From: JAUWVG01 sp964633715 | Lineage (GTDB): Bacteria; Acidobacteriota; Aminicenantia; Aminicenantales; Aminicenantaceae | Assembly: GCA_964633715.1 (NCBI GenBank) | Contig: CAZWHQ010000013.1 | Coordinates: 1-64,000 of the forward strand | DNA length: 64,000 nucleotides | Direction: 5' to 3' | In this document: positions 53,398 to 63,900 of the stretch, piece by piece | Position numbering within the stretch: the first letter of the stretch is position 1 | Layout of the letters: each line of letters begins with the position of its first letter | Program-made: the position numbers and the translations under genes | The notes under the pieces: model-generated | What the model saw: only the letters and a program-made list of their open reading frames with translations | What the model was told of the DNA's origin: nothing | The model's database searches: none

Positions 53398-54357
53398 ATG
53401 AAACTTATCGTACAGATCCCCTGTTTTAATGAGGCAAATTATTTGCCTTTGACCTTAAAGGATATCCCGAAGGATATAGAGGGAATAGATAAAATTGAGA
53501 TTCTCGTTATTGATGATGGCAGTTCTGATAACACGGCAGATGTCGCTAAAAAAAATGGAGTCCACCATGTTGTGTCTTTTAAGAAACACAGAGGTCTGGC
53601 CGCCGCCTTTTCTGCAGGCCTTGAAGCCTGTTTGCTTAATGGAGCAGACATCATAGTCAACACGGATGCAGATAATCAGTACAATGGAGCCGATATCCCC
53701 AAGCTTATTAGCCCCATTTTAAAGGGAGAAGCCGATATTGTCATCGGTGACCGTCAGACCCAAAACGTGCCCCATTTTTCCTGGGTAAAGAAAAAATTAC
53801 AGAAGTGGGGAAGTTCTCTCGTCAGGCTTTTATCAAAAACCGATATTCCAGATGCACCGAGTGGATTTCGTGCGATCAGTCGAGAAGCCGCATTTAAACT
53901 CAATATTCTTACAGATTTCTCTTACACCTTGGAAACACTTATTCAAGCTGGAACCATAGGCCTTGCCGTAAAAAGTGTTCCCATAAGAACGAACGAAAAG
54001 ACAAGAGACTCCCGGTTGTTTACTAATATGTTCTCTTTTTTAAAACATTCGGGATCGACTGTTCTGCGAGCTTATACCATGCATAAACCATTAAAAATAT
54101 TTTTAATTTTTTCTGTGATATTTTTTATTCCGGGATTTATTTTAGGTGCCCGATTTTTAATTCTTTTCTATTCTGGACATTCCGGGGGTCATATTCAATC
54201 CCTGATATTGAGTGCCATTTTATTGATTGCAAGTTTTCTGCTCGCCGTTGTGGCCATATTATCGGATCTGATTGCTTCAAATCGAAAACTCATCGAAGAG
54301 ACTTTGCGGCGGATCAGGCGAATAGAAAGCGATCAAACAAACAATAATACCAATTGA
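53398..54357 (+). CDS. DPM1-like GT2 glycosyltransferase with two membrane helices
   Basis: 319 residues. LIVQIPCFNEANYLPLTL at the start, VIDDGSSDNTADVA, and NTDADNQYNGADIP as the catalytic DxD, with GDRQTQNV and APSGFRAISREAA typical of polyprenyl-phosphate glycosyltransferases. Two membrane helices (about 235-258 and 270-295) end the protein. It makes a polyprenyl-phosphate-linked sugar, donor for GT-C enzymes. The stop lies just before an inverted-repeat element (54364-54630). Confidence 0.88.
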   Translation: MKLIVQIPCFNEANYLPLTLKDIPKDIEGIDKIEILVIDDGSSDNTADVAKKNGVHHVVSFKKHRGLAAAFSAGLEACLLNGADIIVNTDADNQYNGADIPKLISPILKGEADIVIGDRQTQNVPHFSWVKKKLQKWGSSLVRLLSKTDIPDAPSGFRAISREAAFKLNILTDFSYTLETLIQAGTIGLAVKSVPIRTNEKTRDSRLFTNMFSFLKHSGSTVLRAYTMHKPLKIFLIFSVIFFIPGFILGARFLILFYSGHSGGHIQSLILSAILLIASFLLAVVAILSDLIASNRKLIEETLRRIRRIESDQTNNNTN

Positions 54358-54363
54358 TTAATG

Positions 54364-54630
54364 ATTGCCTGGATTATTCACGAGCCGAGGTTGCCAGAGA
54401 TGCGAGGCATCGGCCCATGAAGCTGTGGTTTTCCACTGCGATTGGGTCGTAACAAAGCAGATATGGTAAGATCGGTTCGCTCCCTTGGAGTAAAAAATGC
54501 CGACATATGTTCTAAATTTGCAAACAAACAAAGTGGTTATCATGGTGATAGCTAAAAATCAAACTATCAAGTCGAAATTTTTGAAGATAAATGATAGTGT
54601 CGACAGTTTTTATGAATAATTCAGGGTAAT
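54364..54630. mobile_element. MITE-like or decayed IS element bounded by inverted repeats
   Basis: The left end is ATTGCCTGGATTATTCA (54364-54380), the right end TGAATAATTCAGGGTAAT (54613-54630). The two are inverted copies with one gap and two mismatches; 12 of the 13 core bases CCTGRATTATTCA match. The left half is more GC-rich than the surroundings and no transposase is present; a 61-codon minus-strand ORF inside is not convincing. The ends remind me of IS1380-type termini, but I cannot confirm this. About 267 bp, ends 11 bp before the next gene, which has its SD (AGAGG) just outside. Confidence 0.45.
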
Positions 54631-54641
54631 AGAGGTTTTAC

Positions 54642-55949
54642 ATGACAAACGTTATGATTTTAGGAGCCGGGCTGTCAGGATTAAGCGCGGCTTATCATTT
54701 AAAAGAAGATTATGCACTGTTCGATAAAGAAGACAAGGCTGGAGGTTTGTGCCGCTCGATAACTATCGACGATTTTGTATTTGATTACGGCCCGCATATT
54801 CTTTTCCCTAAGGATGAATACACGTCTAAACTTGTCCGAGAACTTTTAGGCAAGAATTTTTCTCATCAGCAAAGAGAAGCTTGGATTTTTCACAAACTTT
54901 ATGATGTTTATACGCGTTTTCCTTTCCAATCCCACCTTTACGGTTTACCTGTCTCGGTTGTAAAAGAGTGTATTTTAGGCTTATACGAAACACTTAAGAA
55001 CGTAGATAAAAAGCCAAGGGATTATGAAGAATGGATTCTTTGGAATTTTGGAGAAGGAATCGCCAAATATCTCATGATTCCCTATGCAAAAAAAATATGG
55101 ACTATACATCCAAACAAGATGAACTTCGAATGGGTTTGGAACAGAGTCCCTCGACTTTCTTTAGAAGAATTATTAGAAGGAGCCCTTCATGATAATCCAA
55201 AATTGTTTGGATTCAATACCGAGTTTTTCTATCCGCTTCACGGCGGCATAGAGGCTCTTCCCCATGCTTTTCTCTCTAAGGTTAAAAATGTCAACCTGAA
55301 AATGGAAGCCTGCAAGGTTTATTTAAAAAATAAATGTGTGGAATTCAGGAATAATAAAAAAGTCTTTTTTGAAAAGCTTATTTCCACCCTCCCCCTTCCA
55401 GAAATAATCAAATATATCGATGACGTTCCAAATGACGTCAAAAAAGCTTCTCTAGAACTCGAAAATAATTCTGTCTACTGTGTCAACTTAGGAATAGAGC
55501 GGGAAAAAATTAGTCCCTATCACTATGTCTATTTCTACGAACCTGACTTTTTGTTTCACAGGATCAGCTATCCGATGAATCTCTCAAAACATACGGTTCC
55601 CAAAGGAAACAGTTCCATTACGACGGAGACCTCTTATTCCAAATACAAGAAGATTGGCAGGGAAAACATTATAGACAGAGTTCTCGAAGATCTCACGCGG
55701 GCAAAAATTCTGTATCCAGACGACAAAATTATCGTTTCAGATGTGGCAGACCTTAAATATGCCTATGTCATATATGACAAAAACCACAGAAAGAATGTCA
55801 CGAAAATACACGAATTTTTGCGCAAAAACAGCATTTTTCCCTGTGGTCGATTTGGTGAATGGGAATATTTTAACATGGATCACAGCCTCGTCAGTGGGAA
55901 AAAAACCGCCGAAGAGATCAACGCTATTTATTCAAAAGGACGTATGTAA
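54642..55949 (+). CDS. FAD-dependent UGM/protoporphyrinogen-oxidase-like protein, copy 1
   Basis: 435 residues. FAD fold VMILGAGLSGLSAAYHL, then DKEDKAGGLCRS and FDYGPHILFPKDEY, as in UDP-galactopyranose mutase and NAD(P)-binding amine-oxidase-like enzymes. ISTLPLPEIIKY and GRFGEWEYFNMDHS near the C-terminus match the flavin-binding C-terminal end of this group. It may isomerise or oxidise a sugar nucleotide; a UGM-type reaction is only a guess. SD AGAGG precedes ATG 54642. A homologue follows directly. Confidence 0.8.
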   Translation: MTNVMILGAGLSGLSAAYHLKEDYALFDKEDKAGGLCRSITIDDFVFDYGPHILFPKDEYTSKLVRELLGKNFSHQQREAWIFHKLYDVYTRFPFQSHLYGLPVSVVKECILGLYETLKNVDKKPRDYEEWILWNFGEGIAKYLMIPYAKKIWTIHPNKMNFEWVWNRVPRLSLEELLEGALHDNPKLFGFNTEFFYPLHGGIEALPHAFLSKVKNVNLKMEACKVYLKNKCVEFRNNKKVFFEKLISTLPLPEIIKYIDDVPNDVKKASLELENNSVYCVNLGIEREKISPYHYVYFYEPDFLFHRISYPMNLSKHTVPKGNSSITTETSYSKYKKIGRENIIDRVLEDLTRAKILYPDDKIIVSDVADLKYAYVIYDKNHRKNVTKIHEFLRKNSIFPCGRFGEWEYFNMDHSLVSGKKTAEEINAIYSKGRM

Positions 55950-55950
55950 A

Positions 55951-57249
55951 TTGAAGTCCATTTCAATTTTAGGAGCAGGCCCAACAGGTCTCAGCACCGG
56001 GTATTTTTTAAAAAAAGATTATTCAATTTTTGAAAAGAACAAAAACGTTGGTGGCGGATGCCGTACGGAAAAAATAGATGGATTTAGTTTTGATTATGGA
56101 GGGCATATCTTTTATCCCAAAAAAAAAGAGACACAAGCCTTCATAGACAAACTTCTCAAAAACAATTTGAACAAAATGGCTAGAGAAGCCTGGGTGTATT
56201 CAAAAGATATCTATACGCGGTATCCGTTTCAAGCCAATCTCTATGGTCATTCCGTTCAAGTTGTTAAGGAATGTCTTCTGGGATTGATGGAGGCAAAACT
56301 AAAATTCGGAGAAAATCCAAATCACTTTACAAATTTTGAGGATTTTATCTACAAAGTTTTTGGAGCTGGGATCGCAAAACACTTTATGATCCCCTTTAAT
56401 TTGAAGCAGTGGGCAACACCCTTAAACCAGATGACAGTCGAATGGATGGGGAAATTTATTCCCGTGCCCACATTGGATGAAGTTTTGGATGGAAGTCTGA
56501 AAATGTCGCCCAAATGTATGGGAATTAATGCAAATTTCATCTATCCTCAAAAAGGAGGGATTCAAGCCCTATTCGATTCTTTTTTACCCTATCTTCAAAA
56601 TCTTCATACAAGCTCTGAAGTCTTTTCTGTGTCCTTAGAGGATAAGTCGATTGAAATAAATGGACAGAACAAAAACTTCTATGAAAAACTCGTGTCCACG
56701 ATTCCTCTACCGGAGCTGATGAAGCTTGTTAAACCTCTTCCTTCAGCTATCAGGTCGGCCTCTGAAAAATTAAGATGGATATCCCTCTATGTCGTCAATA
56801 TAGGAATTGATCGGCCAACAATTTCAGATAAACATCGAGTTTATTGCCCGGAGGAAAAATATATTTTTCACAAACTGGGTTACTATCAGAATCAATCCTC
56901 CTCTATGGTTCCAAAAGGGAAAAGTGCCGTGAGTGCCGAAATCACTTTTTCTAAAGATCGGCGTATCAGCAAAGACACTTTGATTGAAAGAACGATCCAG
57001 GATTTAAAAAAAGCGAAAATACTTCATCCAGATGATAACATTGTCTTGACTCATATTTTAACGATTCCCTATGCCTATGCCATTTACGACAATTTGAGGA
57101 AAAAATCTGTCTCCTTTATCCAACAATTTTTGGAAAAGGAACATATTTATCTTTGTGGAAGATATGCTCAATGGGAATATCAAAATATGGAGCAGAACAT
57201 TCTCGCAGGAAAAGCCATGGCAAAAAAATTGAACTCGGAGATTGAATAA
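55951..57249 (+). CDS. FAD-dependent UGM/protoporphyrinogen-oxidase-like protein, copy 2
   Basis: 432 residues from TTG 55951, one base after the preceding stop with AAAGGA ten bases upstream; no ATG fits, and the upstream frame lies inside copy 1. SILGAGPTGLSTGYFL is the FAD motif, FDYGGHIFYPKKKET and GRYAQWEYQNMEQN match copy 1 along the whole length. The two genes arose by tandem duplication and have diverged. They may form a heterodimer or act on different sugars. The GT2 gene follows 5 bp downstream. Confidence 0.8.
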   Translation: MKSISILGAGPTGLSTGYFLKKDYSIFEKNKNVGGGCRTEKIDGFSFDYGGHIFYPKKKETQAFIDKLLKNNLNKMAREAWVYSKDIYTRYPFQANLYGHSVQVVKECLLGLMEAKLKFGENPNHFTNFEDFIYKVFGAGIAKHFMIPFNLKQWATPLNQMTVEWMGKFIPVPTLDEVLDGSLKMSPKCMGINANFIYPQKGGIQALFDSFLPYLQNLHTSSEVFSVSLEDKSIEINGQNKNFYEKLVSTIPLPELMKLVKPLPSAIRSASEKLRWISLYVVNIGIDRPTISDKHRVYCPEEKYIFHKLGYYQNQSSSMVPKGKSAVSAEITFSKDRRISKDTLIERTIQDLKKAKILHPDDNIVLTHILTIPYAYAIYDNLRKKSVSFIQQFLEKEHIYLCGRYAQWEYQNMEQNILAGKAMAKKLNSEIE

Positions 57250-57254
57250 AAATA

Positions 57255-58133
57255 ATGGAAAATGAGGTGCTGATTTCTGTAATCATTCCGGCCTATAATG
57301 CAAAATCGACAATAATAAAAACTCTTCATTTCCTGCATGAGCAGGACTATGAAGGAGAAGTCGAAATTTTTGTGGTCAACAGTTCTCAGGATAATACCAA
57401 AGAAATTATCCAGAAAAAATACCCAGATGTAAATGTTATTCAACTCAAAAAAAGAGCCTTTACAGGAGATGCAAAAAATATTGCCCTGAAAAAAGCCCGA
57501 GGAAATATTTTTGCATTTATCGACTCGGATTGTGTGGCTGAAAAAAATTGGCTGTCTACGATAAAAAAATTGTACACACAAGGGTATAAACTCGTGGGCG
57601 GCTCAATCGGGAATCTGAATCCTGGAAATATTGTCAGCAAAGCAGAGTATTTTCTTGAGTTGATTCAGCTCTCTCCCGGAAGTCGGGCGAGGTATGTGTC
57701 CCTTATCTCAACGGCCAATTGTTTTTTCGCAAAAGAGATCTTTGATAAACATGGAGATTTCCCCAAGATTCGCAAAGGCGTCGATATGCTTTTCTCCTAT
57801 AATCTGATAGAAAAAAAGGAGAAGATACTATTTTTCCCAAACATGAAAATATCTCATGCCTGCACGACAAATTTTATTAGATATATTAAAAAACAAATAC
57901 TCCATGGAGAATATTCCATTCTAGCTCGAAAAGAAGCTGGAATGCCCGGATCTTTTTTGTCTAATAATATCCTTTTTATTCCATTTTTGCCTCTTTTAAG
58001 GACTTCTATTGTTTTAAAACATATCGTTTCTTTAGATGCCGACTTAATAAAGGATTGGTTTCTGAGCTTGCCAGTATTTTTGATTGGGACTTATGCCTGG
58101 TCAGTTGGATGCGCAAAGAGTATAGTAAAATAA
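57255..58133 (+). CDS. GT2 family glycosyltransferase
   Basis: 292 residues. ISVIIPAYNAKSTIIKTL at the N-terminus, FVVNSSQDNT, and FAFIDSDCVAEKNWLS as the DxD region. The middle part (GDAKNIALKKARGN) is typical of GT2 enzymes acting at the membrane face. A hydrophobic C-terminal stretch (about 225-290) may dock to the membrane. The acceptor and donor sugar are unknown. It belongs to the operon that runs to the ABC exporter. Confidence 0.86.
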   Translation: MENEVLISVIIPAYNAKSTIIKTLHFLHEQDYEGEVEIFVVNSSQDNTKEIIQKKYPDVNVIQLKKRAFTGDAKNIALKKARGNIFAFIDSDCVAEKNWLSTIKKLYTQGYKLVGGSIGNLNPGNIVSKAEYFLELIQLSPGSRARYVSLISTANCFFAKEIFDKHGDFPKIRKGVDMLFSYNLIEKKEKILFFPNMKISHACTTNFIRYIKKQILHGEYSILARKEAGMPGSFLSNNILFIPFLPLLRTSIVLKHIVSLDADLIKDWFLSLPVFLIGTYAWSVGCAKSIVK

Positions 58134-58158
58134 GTAAAATATCTTATGAGTTTTTCAG

Positions 58159-58911
58159 ATGAATAATTTTAGATCCAAACAGGCAACAAGTATTCATTTC
58201 GAACTTCAAGAAAAGCACAGGTCTTCATTTGGGAAGTACAAGAGTTTAACCATTGGGGAAAAAGGATTTTTCACTCTTTTAAAATATGAATTAATCACTA
58301 CTTTATTTGGAAACTTCCCTGGAGGCGCCGGATATTTTTTCCGAAGCAAATTTTATAAATTTTTGCTCAAAAAAGTGGGAAAAGGCGTTATCTGGGGCAG
58401 GAATATCACATTAAGACATCCTCATAAAATTGAAATCGGAAGTGGCGTTGCTATCAATGATTTTGTTGTTCTCGATGCCTATGGAGGGAAAGACAGCGGA
58501 ATTAAAGTGGGAGAAAAAACACTGATCAGCAGAAATGCCGTATTGAACAGCAAGGGGGGAATCATCGAAATCGGAGAGAGGACAAACTTGGGGATGATGA
58601 GCACGATATTTTCAAGAGATTGTAAGGTGAGTGTTGGAAATGATGTTCTTGTTTCCGCTTACTGTTACCTCATGGGAGGGGGCAATCACTCCATTGAACG
58701 GACCGACATCCCCATTTCCGAACAGGGCGCTGAATGCAAAGGGATAAACATCGGTGACAATGTCTGGCTTGGGGCAGGAGTGAGGATTTTGGACGGATGT
58801 TCGGTCGGAAGGGACAGCGTGATCGGGACAAATTCCTTTGTCAATCAGAACATCGAGGAATTTGCTATTGCAGCCGGCTCACCGGCCAAGCTTATAAAAA
58901 AAAGAAAATAA
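58159..58911 (+). CDS. left-handed beta-helix acyltransferase (WbbJ/LpxA-like)
   Basis: 250 residues. After a helical N-terminal part of about 75 residues, the hexapeptide repeats I-x-x-x-x-x form a left-handed beta-helix (IGSGVAINDFVVLDAYG, VGEKTLISRNAVLN, INIGDNVWLGAGVRI, VGRDSVIGTNSFV). These acetyltransferases use acetyl-CoA to modify a sugar hydroxyl or amino group. The catalytic His is probably in GGGNHSIERTD. The gene sits 25 bp after the GT2 and 7 bp before the ABC permease gene. Confidence 0.87.
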   Translation: MNNFRSKQATSIHFELQEKHRSSFGKYKSLTIGEKGFFTLLKYELITTLFGNFPGGAGYFFRSKFYKFLLKKVGKGVIWGRNITLRHPHKIEIGSGVAINDFVVLDAYGGKDSGIKVGEKTLISRNAVLNSKGGIIEIGERTNLGMMSTIFSRDCKVSVGNDVLVSAYCYLMGGGNHSIERTDIPISEQGAECKGINIGDNVWLGAGVRILDGCSVGRDSVIGTNSFVNQNIEEFAIAAGSPAKLIKKRK

Positions 58912-58918
58912 GAGTCCA

Positions 58919-59695
58919 ATGCTCAGCAGATTAAAGGAAATCCATCGTTATAAATATCTACTTTATAATCTTGTTTCAAGAGATTTGAAAGTTAAATACA
59001 AAGGTTCCATTTTAGGTTTTTTCTGGTCCTTGCTGAATCCATTGGTGATGTTATTTGTTTATACTCTGGCATTTAGATATATAATAAAAGTTAGAGTCGA
59101 AAATTTCCCGCTTTTTTTTCTGTGTGCTTTTTTGCCATGGAGTTTTCTCAATATTTCGCTTTCTATGTCCGTCTCTTCGATTAAAGACAATGCGAGTTTA
59201 GTAAAAAAAGTCTATTTTCCAAGGGAAATTCTTCCCTTTTCCATCGTTTTTTCGAATCTCATTCAATTCTTACTGACGTTTATCATCCTTATCCCGGCCC
59301 TCCTAATTTTTGGAACAAAAATGGGTTTTCCCCTCTTTGTCGTGCCCTTTATTATCCTTTTTCAGACGGCGTTTTTAATAGGATTATCCTATATTGTTGC
59401 CGCCCTGAATGTTTTTTTCAGCGATGTGAAACACCTGCTTGAAATTTTTTTGCAGGTCTGGTTTTGGTTAACACCCATTATTTATCCGATCACCTATGTT
59501 CCTGAGCAATATCAATTCTGGTATAGATTAAATCCGTTTGTGAGATTTGTCGAGAGCTACCGGGATTGTCTCCTGTACAACAAAATGCCTTCCGTTTATT
59601 CACTGCTGGTCCTTTTTATCATCGGAGTGGCGGTGTTTTTGATCGGACAGCTGGTCTTTAATTTTTACAACAAACGATTTGCGGAAGAAATCTGA
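58919..59695 (+). CDS. wzm: polysaccharide ABC exporter, permease subunit
   Basis: 258 residues with six membrane segments. YKGSILGFFWSLLNPLVML near the N-terminus is the hallmark of ABC-2 type permeases of polysaccharide exporters. The stop overlaps the ATPase gene start by one base (TGATG), so the two subunits are made together. It moves finished lipid-linked glycan across the inner membrane. Together with the flippase at 12400 this gives the window both types of export system. Confidence 0.9.
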   Translation: MLSRLKEIHRYKYLLYNLVSRDLKVKYKGSILGFFWSLLNPLVMLFVYTLAFRYIIKVRVENFPLFFLCAFLPWSFLNISLSMSVSSIKDNASLVKKVYFPREILPFSIVFSNLIQFLLTFIILIPALLIFGTKMGFPLFVVPFIILFQTAFLIGLSYIVAALNVFFSDVKHLLEIFLQVWFWLTPIIYPITYVPEQYQFWYRLNPFVRFVESYRDCLLYNKMPSVYSLLVLFIIGVAVFLIGQLVFNFYNKRFAEEI

Positions 59696-60951
59696 TGGAT
59701 ATTATCTCAATAAAAAACGTTTCCAAAAAATTTAAAATATATCTTGAGAAAAACACAAATATTAAATACGCGGCATTGAACTTTTTAACCAGAAAAAAAT
59801 CGTCAAAATATCATGAATTCTGGGCATTAGAGGATATTAACCTGGATATAAAAAGAGGTGAAACAATTGGGATCATCGGAGAAAACGGCTCGGGAAAAAG
59901 CACCTTGCTCAAGCTCATAACCGGAATTTTGTATCCGGATAAGGGGGAGATAGAAAAAAAGGGGAAAATTGCAGCTCTTATAGAAATTGGAGCCGGCTTT
60001 CATTCTGAATTATCAGGAAGGGAAAACATCCATATCAATGCATCGATTTTAGGTTTTTCAAAAAAAGAGATCGACGCTAATTTAGAAAAGATCATAGCAT
60101 TTTCAGGATTGGGAAATTTTATAGATAATCCCATAAAGACTTATTCATCAGGAATGTATGTCAGATTAGGATTTTCTATAGCTATCCATGTCAATCCCGA
60201 CATTCTGATCATTGATGAAGTGTTGGCTGTCGGGGATGAAAGTTTTCAAAGAAAATGTTTACGGAAAATCGACAATTTTCGCAGACAGGGAAAAACAATT
60301 GTTTTTGTTTCCCATGATCTCTCAACCATAGAAAGAATTTGCAGCCGCGTGGCCCTTATCGATAAAGGGAAATTGGTTGCGCAGGGAAATCCCCTTGACG
60401 TCATATCCCAATATCATAAACTCCTTTATGAAAAGGAAAAAAAGAATTCCGTCCCCGACGACGAAGAACCCGCCGAGGATGAATTCCCTCAAGAAGACGG
60501 GATAAGGAGATGGGGGAGCAAAGAAGTCGAAATAAAAAAAATTGAATTTTTAGATGAAAAAGACACGCCCAAAGACATTTTTAAAATCGGAGATAATTTA
60601 AAAATAAGAATTTTTTATGCAGCCAAGAAAAAAATTAAAAAACCTGTTTTCGGAATAGCTCTCTATAGGGAAGAAGGGCTTCATCTTAACGGACCGAATA
60701 CAAAAACAAGCGGTTACAACATAACATCTGTCGAAGGAACGGGATTTATCGATTATAAAATCAAGTCAATTCCTCTTCAGCCCGGTGATTATTATTTAAC
60801 TGCAGCCATTATCGACTATTCATTGCTGCATGATTATGACCATTGGGACAGATGTTTCACTTTTAAGATAATTGAAAATGAAAAAATCAAAGAAAAAAAT
60901 GGGCTTTTTCTTTTTTCTGCAGAGTGGAAGCTTCAAAGAGGTGATGGATGA
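59695..60951 (+). CDS. wzt: polysaccharide ABC exporter, ATPase subunit with Wzt C-terminal domain
   Basis: 418 residues. Walker A is GENGSGKSTLLK, the signature YSSGMYVRLGFSIA, Walker B ILIIDEVLAVGDE, and the H-loop VSHD. Residues from about 265 form the Wzt C-terminal beta-sandwich, which in O9a-type systems binds the end group of the finished polymer, so the exporter recognises a terminal modification. A charged linker rich in Asp, Glu and Pro joins the domains. The stop overlaps the next gene by ATGA. Confidence 0.92.
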   Translation: MDIISIKNVSKKFKIYLEKNTNIKYAALNFLTRKKSSKYHEFWALEDINLDIKRGETIGIIGENGSGKSTLLKLITGILYPDKGEIEKKGKIAALIEIGAGFHSELSGRENIHINASILGFSKKEIDANLEKIIAFSGLGNFIDNPIKTYSSGMYVRLGFSIAIHVNPDILIIDEVLAVGDESFQRKCLRKIDNFRRQGKTIVFVSHDLSTIERICSRVALIDKGKLVAQGNPLDVISQYHKLLYEKEKKNSVPDDEEPAEDEFPQEDGIRRWGSKEVEIKKIEFLDEKDTPKDIFKIGDNLKIRIFYAAKKKIKKPVFGIALYREEGLHLNGPNTKTSGYNITSVEGTGFIDYKIKSIPLQPGDYYLTAAIIDYSLLHDYDHWDRCFTFKIIENEKIKEKNGLFLFSAEWKLQRGDG

Positions 60952-63900
60952 GTTCAGATTTTCTTCATGTTGAGATCGAAGCGACTAATATTTGTAATAC
61001 ACGCTGTCTGCACTGTCCCCATGAATCCATCAGCCGTCCTTCGGGAAAAATGGATGGGAAAACATTTCAGGCCATTTTCAGCAAGATAACGGCCAGCGTT
61101 GAGGACTTTTCCATTGAGTTTTCTGGTATGGGTGAGCCCCTGCTCAATCCGTTGATTTATGATTTCATCAAAACCGTCTCCAAAAAGGGAGATGCTTCTC
61201 TCACAACAAATGGAGCGGCCCTCACTCCTAGGAATATCCAACGTCTCATCGATGCTGGATTAAAGCAATTGACGGTGAGTTTTAATGGCACAAATAAAGC
61301 TGTTTATGAGTTGATGATGGGGGGACTCAACTTTGAGCAAGCTCAAGAAAACCTCAAGCTGGCAGTTGAAATGACTGGGGATTCCGGAACTGAAGTTGGA
61401 GCGAACGTCATTGTCACCAAACAAACGCAGGAGTTTATAGGAGAGATCATCGACTTTTTGAAAAAAGCCGGCATAAACAGGATTTATCTTGCAAAGTGTC
61501 ATAATCGGGGGGGGCATCTCAAGGGAGACTTTGTGTGTTCAACCCCAGCCCCAATATCGGACATTCAACGGTGTGATATTTTTACGGGCACGATGTTTGT
61601 TTCCTGGACAGGCGATGTTTTGTCATGCTGTCATGACCTCGCGGGAGCAAATATCATGGGTAACCTGGTGAATGTGGAGATCGAAACAATTCAGCAGAGG
61701 AAAAGACATATTGCAGAGGAAGGGGTAAAATTCGACATTTGCAGAAAGTGCAATGATTTACAGCGTTTCATGAAGGACATAACGCCGGATGGGAGCCCTC
61801 TCTACAATTGGATCTATAATTTGTACTCCGATAAGGACGTACTCCGTCTTCCGGAAGTGTCCCCACTTTCTGATTGGCTATATGATCTTTATTCCCAAGA
61901 AGGGCAAGTTGAAAAATTCTCTAAAATCCTTGTCCCAAAAGCCTCAAAATTTGATGTGTTAAATGAACAATCCAAAGCATTAAAAAAAGAATTTGGTGTT
62001 TTGAATAGAAGATTTGATGATCAAAAGATTCATCTCCGGAATTACAAAAAAGAGGTGCGTGAAAAAGCGACCCAGATTGGTGATTTAAAAAATCAGATCG
62101 AGGACAAGAACATCCACATCGGGAATTACAAAAAAGAGATAGAGAACAAGGACACCCGCATCAGACATATCGACACTCAAATGAATATGATTTTAGAGTC
62201 CAAAGTCTGGCGGACGGCCGAATTTTTAAGAAAATTGTTTTATGTGAAAATATTAAAATTCTTTCCTGCGCTGCAGCGGTCCATGCTGACAGTAACAAGA
62301 GAAGGCTTTCGCTCTCTCTGGAAAAAGAAAGAAATCATGAAACCCGGAGACACCAAACCAGAAGACCTCTATGATATATGGCTCAGAAATAATTTTTTAA
62401 GCGAAGAAAAAAAGAGGGTTATCCGGGATAAAATAGATCGTTTCTCTTACAAACCGAAAATCAGCATTATACTGCCTGTGTACAATGTGGCTGAAATCTG
62501 GCTAAAAAAAGCCATAGATTCTGTCTTTGCTCAGCTGTATGAAAATTGGGAGCTTTGTATCGTTGACGATGCCTCACCAAAAAACCATATCAGAAAAGTG
62601 CTTTCAAAATATAAGAGCCATAAAAAAGTTAAACTGAAGTTCTTAAAGGACAATGGAGGAATTGCTCAGTCTTCCAATGAAGCATTGTCTTTGGCAACCG
62701 GAGAGTTTGTCGGTTTTTTGGATCATGATGACGAACTATCTCCAGACGCCCTCTATGAAAATGTCAAAATTCTGAATTTATACCCGGATGCGGATCTTAT
62801 CTATAGTGACGAGGACAAACTCAATCCGGAAGGAAAAAGAATAGAGCCTCATTTTAAACCTTCCTGGTCGCCGGACTTGCTGCTCTCCTACAACTACATA
62901 TGCCATTTCTCAGTCTACAGAAAAACAAAACTCGACCAAATTAATGGCCTACGGAGCGGTTTTGAAGGGAGCCAGGATTACGATTTACTCCTGAGACTAA
63001 CAGAAAAAACGGATAAGATTCATCATATCCCAAAAGTTCTTTACCACTGGAGACAGATAAAGGGATCGACATCCACAGAACATAAGGAAAAAATTTCTCA
63101 TATCGATAATTCCATAACCGCATTACAAGAAACTTTAAAGAGACGAAAAATTGAAGGAACGGTGGAAAAAGGGATCAACTTTAAGCAGTTTGAAAGTTAC
63201 AGAATCAAAAGAAAACTCACACAAAAACCATTGATCTCGATCATTATCCCTATGAAAGATAAGGTCTCCTATCTCAAGAAGAACCTTAAAAGTATCGAAG
63301 AAAAAACTGAGTATGATAATTATGAGATCGTTATAGTGGACAATAACAGCAAAGAAAAAGAAACTTTTGACTATTTAAAAAGTTTAGAGGAAAAAAAGTC
63401 TATCAGAATATTACAGTATAAGAGTGAGTTTAATTTCTCAAAAATCAACAATTATGCCGTCAGTCAAGTGGAGGGTGAACATGTCCTGTTCCTCAATAAT
63501 GATATCGAGGTGATCTCCCGCGGGTGGCTCAGCGCAATGCTCGAACACTCCCAGCGCAAAGAAGTCGGCGCTGTCGGGGCAAAACTGGTCTTTCCGAACA
63601 ACACCATCCAGCATGCGGGAACAATTATTGGATTGGGCGGTACGGCAGGGCACTCTCACAAACACATCCCTGTAGAAAGCAGTGGGTATTTTGGAGCTTT
63701 AAACACTATTCGCAACTACAGTGCCATTACCGCAGCATGTATGATGATACGAAAAGACGTCTTTGAAGACGTGGGCGGATTTGATGAAAAAAAATTAGCC
63801 GTTGCCTTCAATGATGTAGATCTATGCTTAAAGATCAGGAAAAAAGGATATTTGATCGTTTATACACCTTTTGCAGCTCTCTACCACTATGAATCTGTAA

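Noticed and set aside
54358..54543. 61-codon minus-strand ORF in the MITE-like element as a real gene
   Set aside because: No domain, no start signal, and it lies within an element with inverted ends.
60954..61517. Minus-strand ORFs of 85-95 codons near the radical SAM fusion
   Set aside because: They lie fully within the long plus-strand frame that carries the CxxxCxxC and SPASM cysteines.
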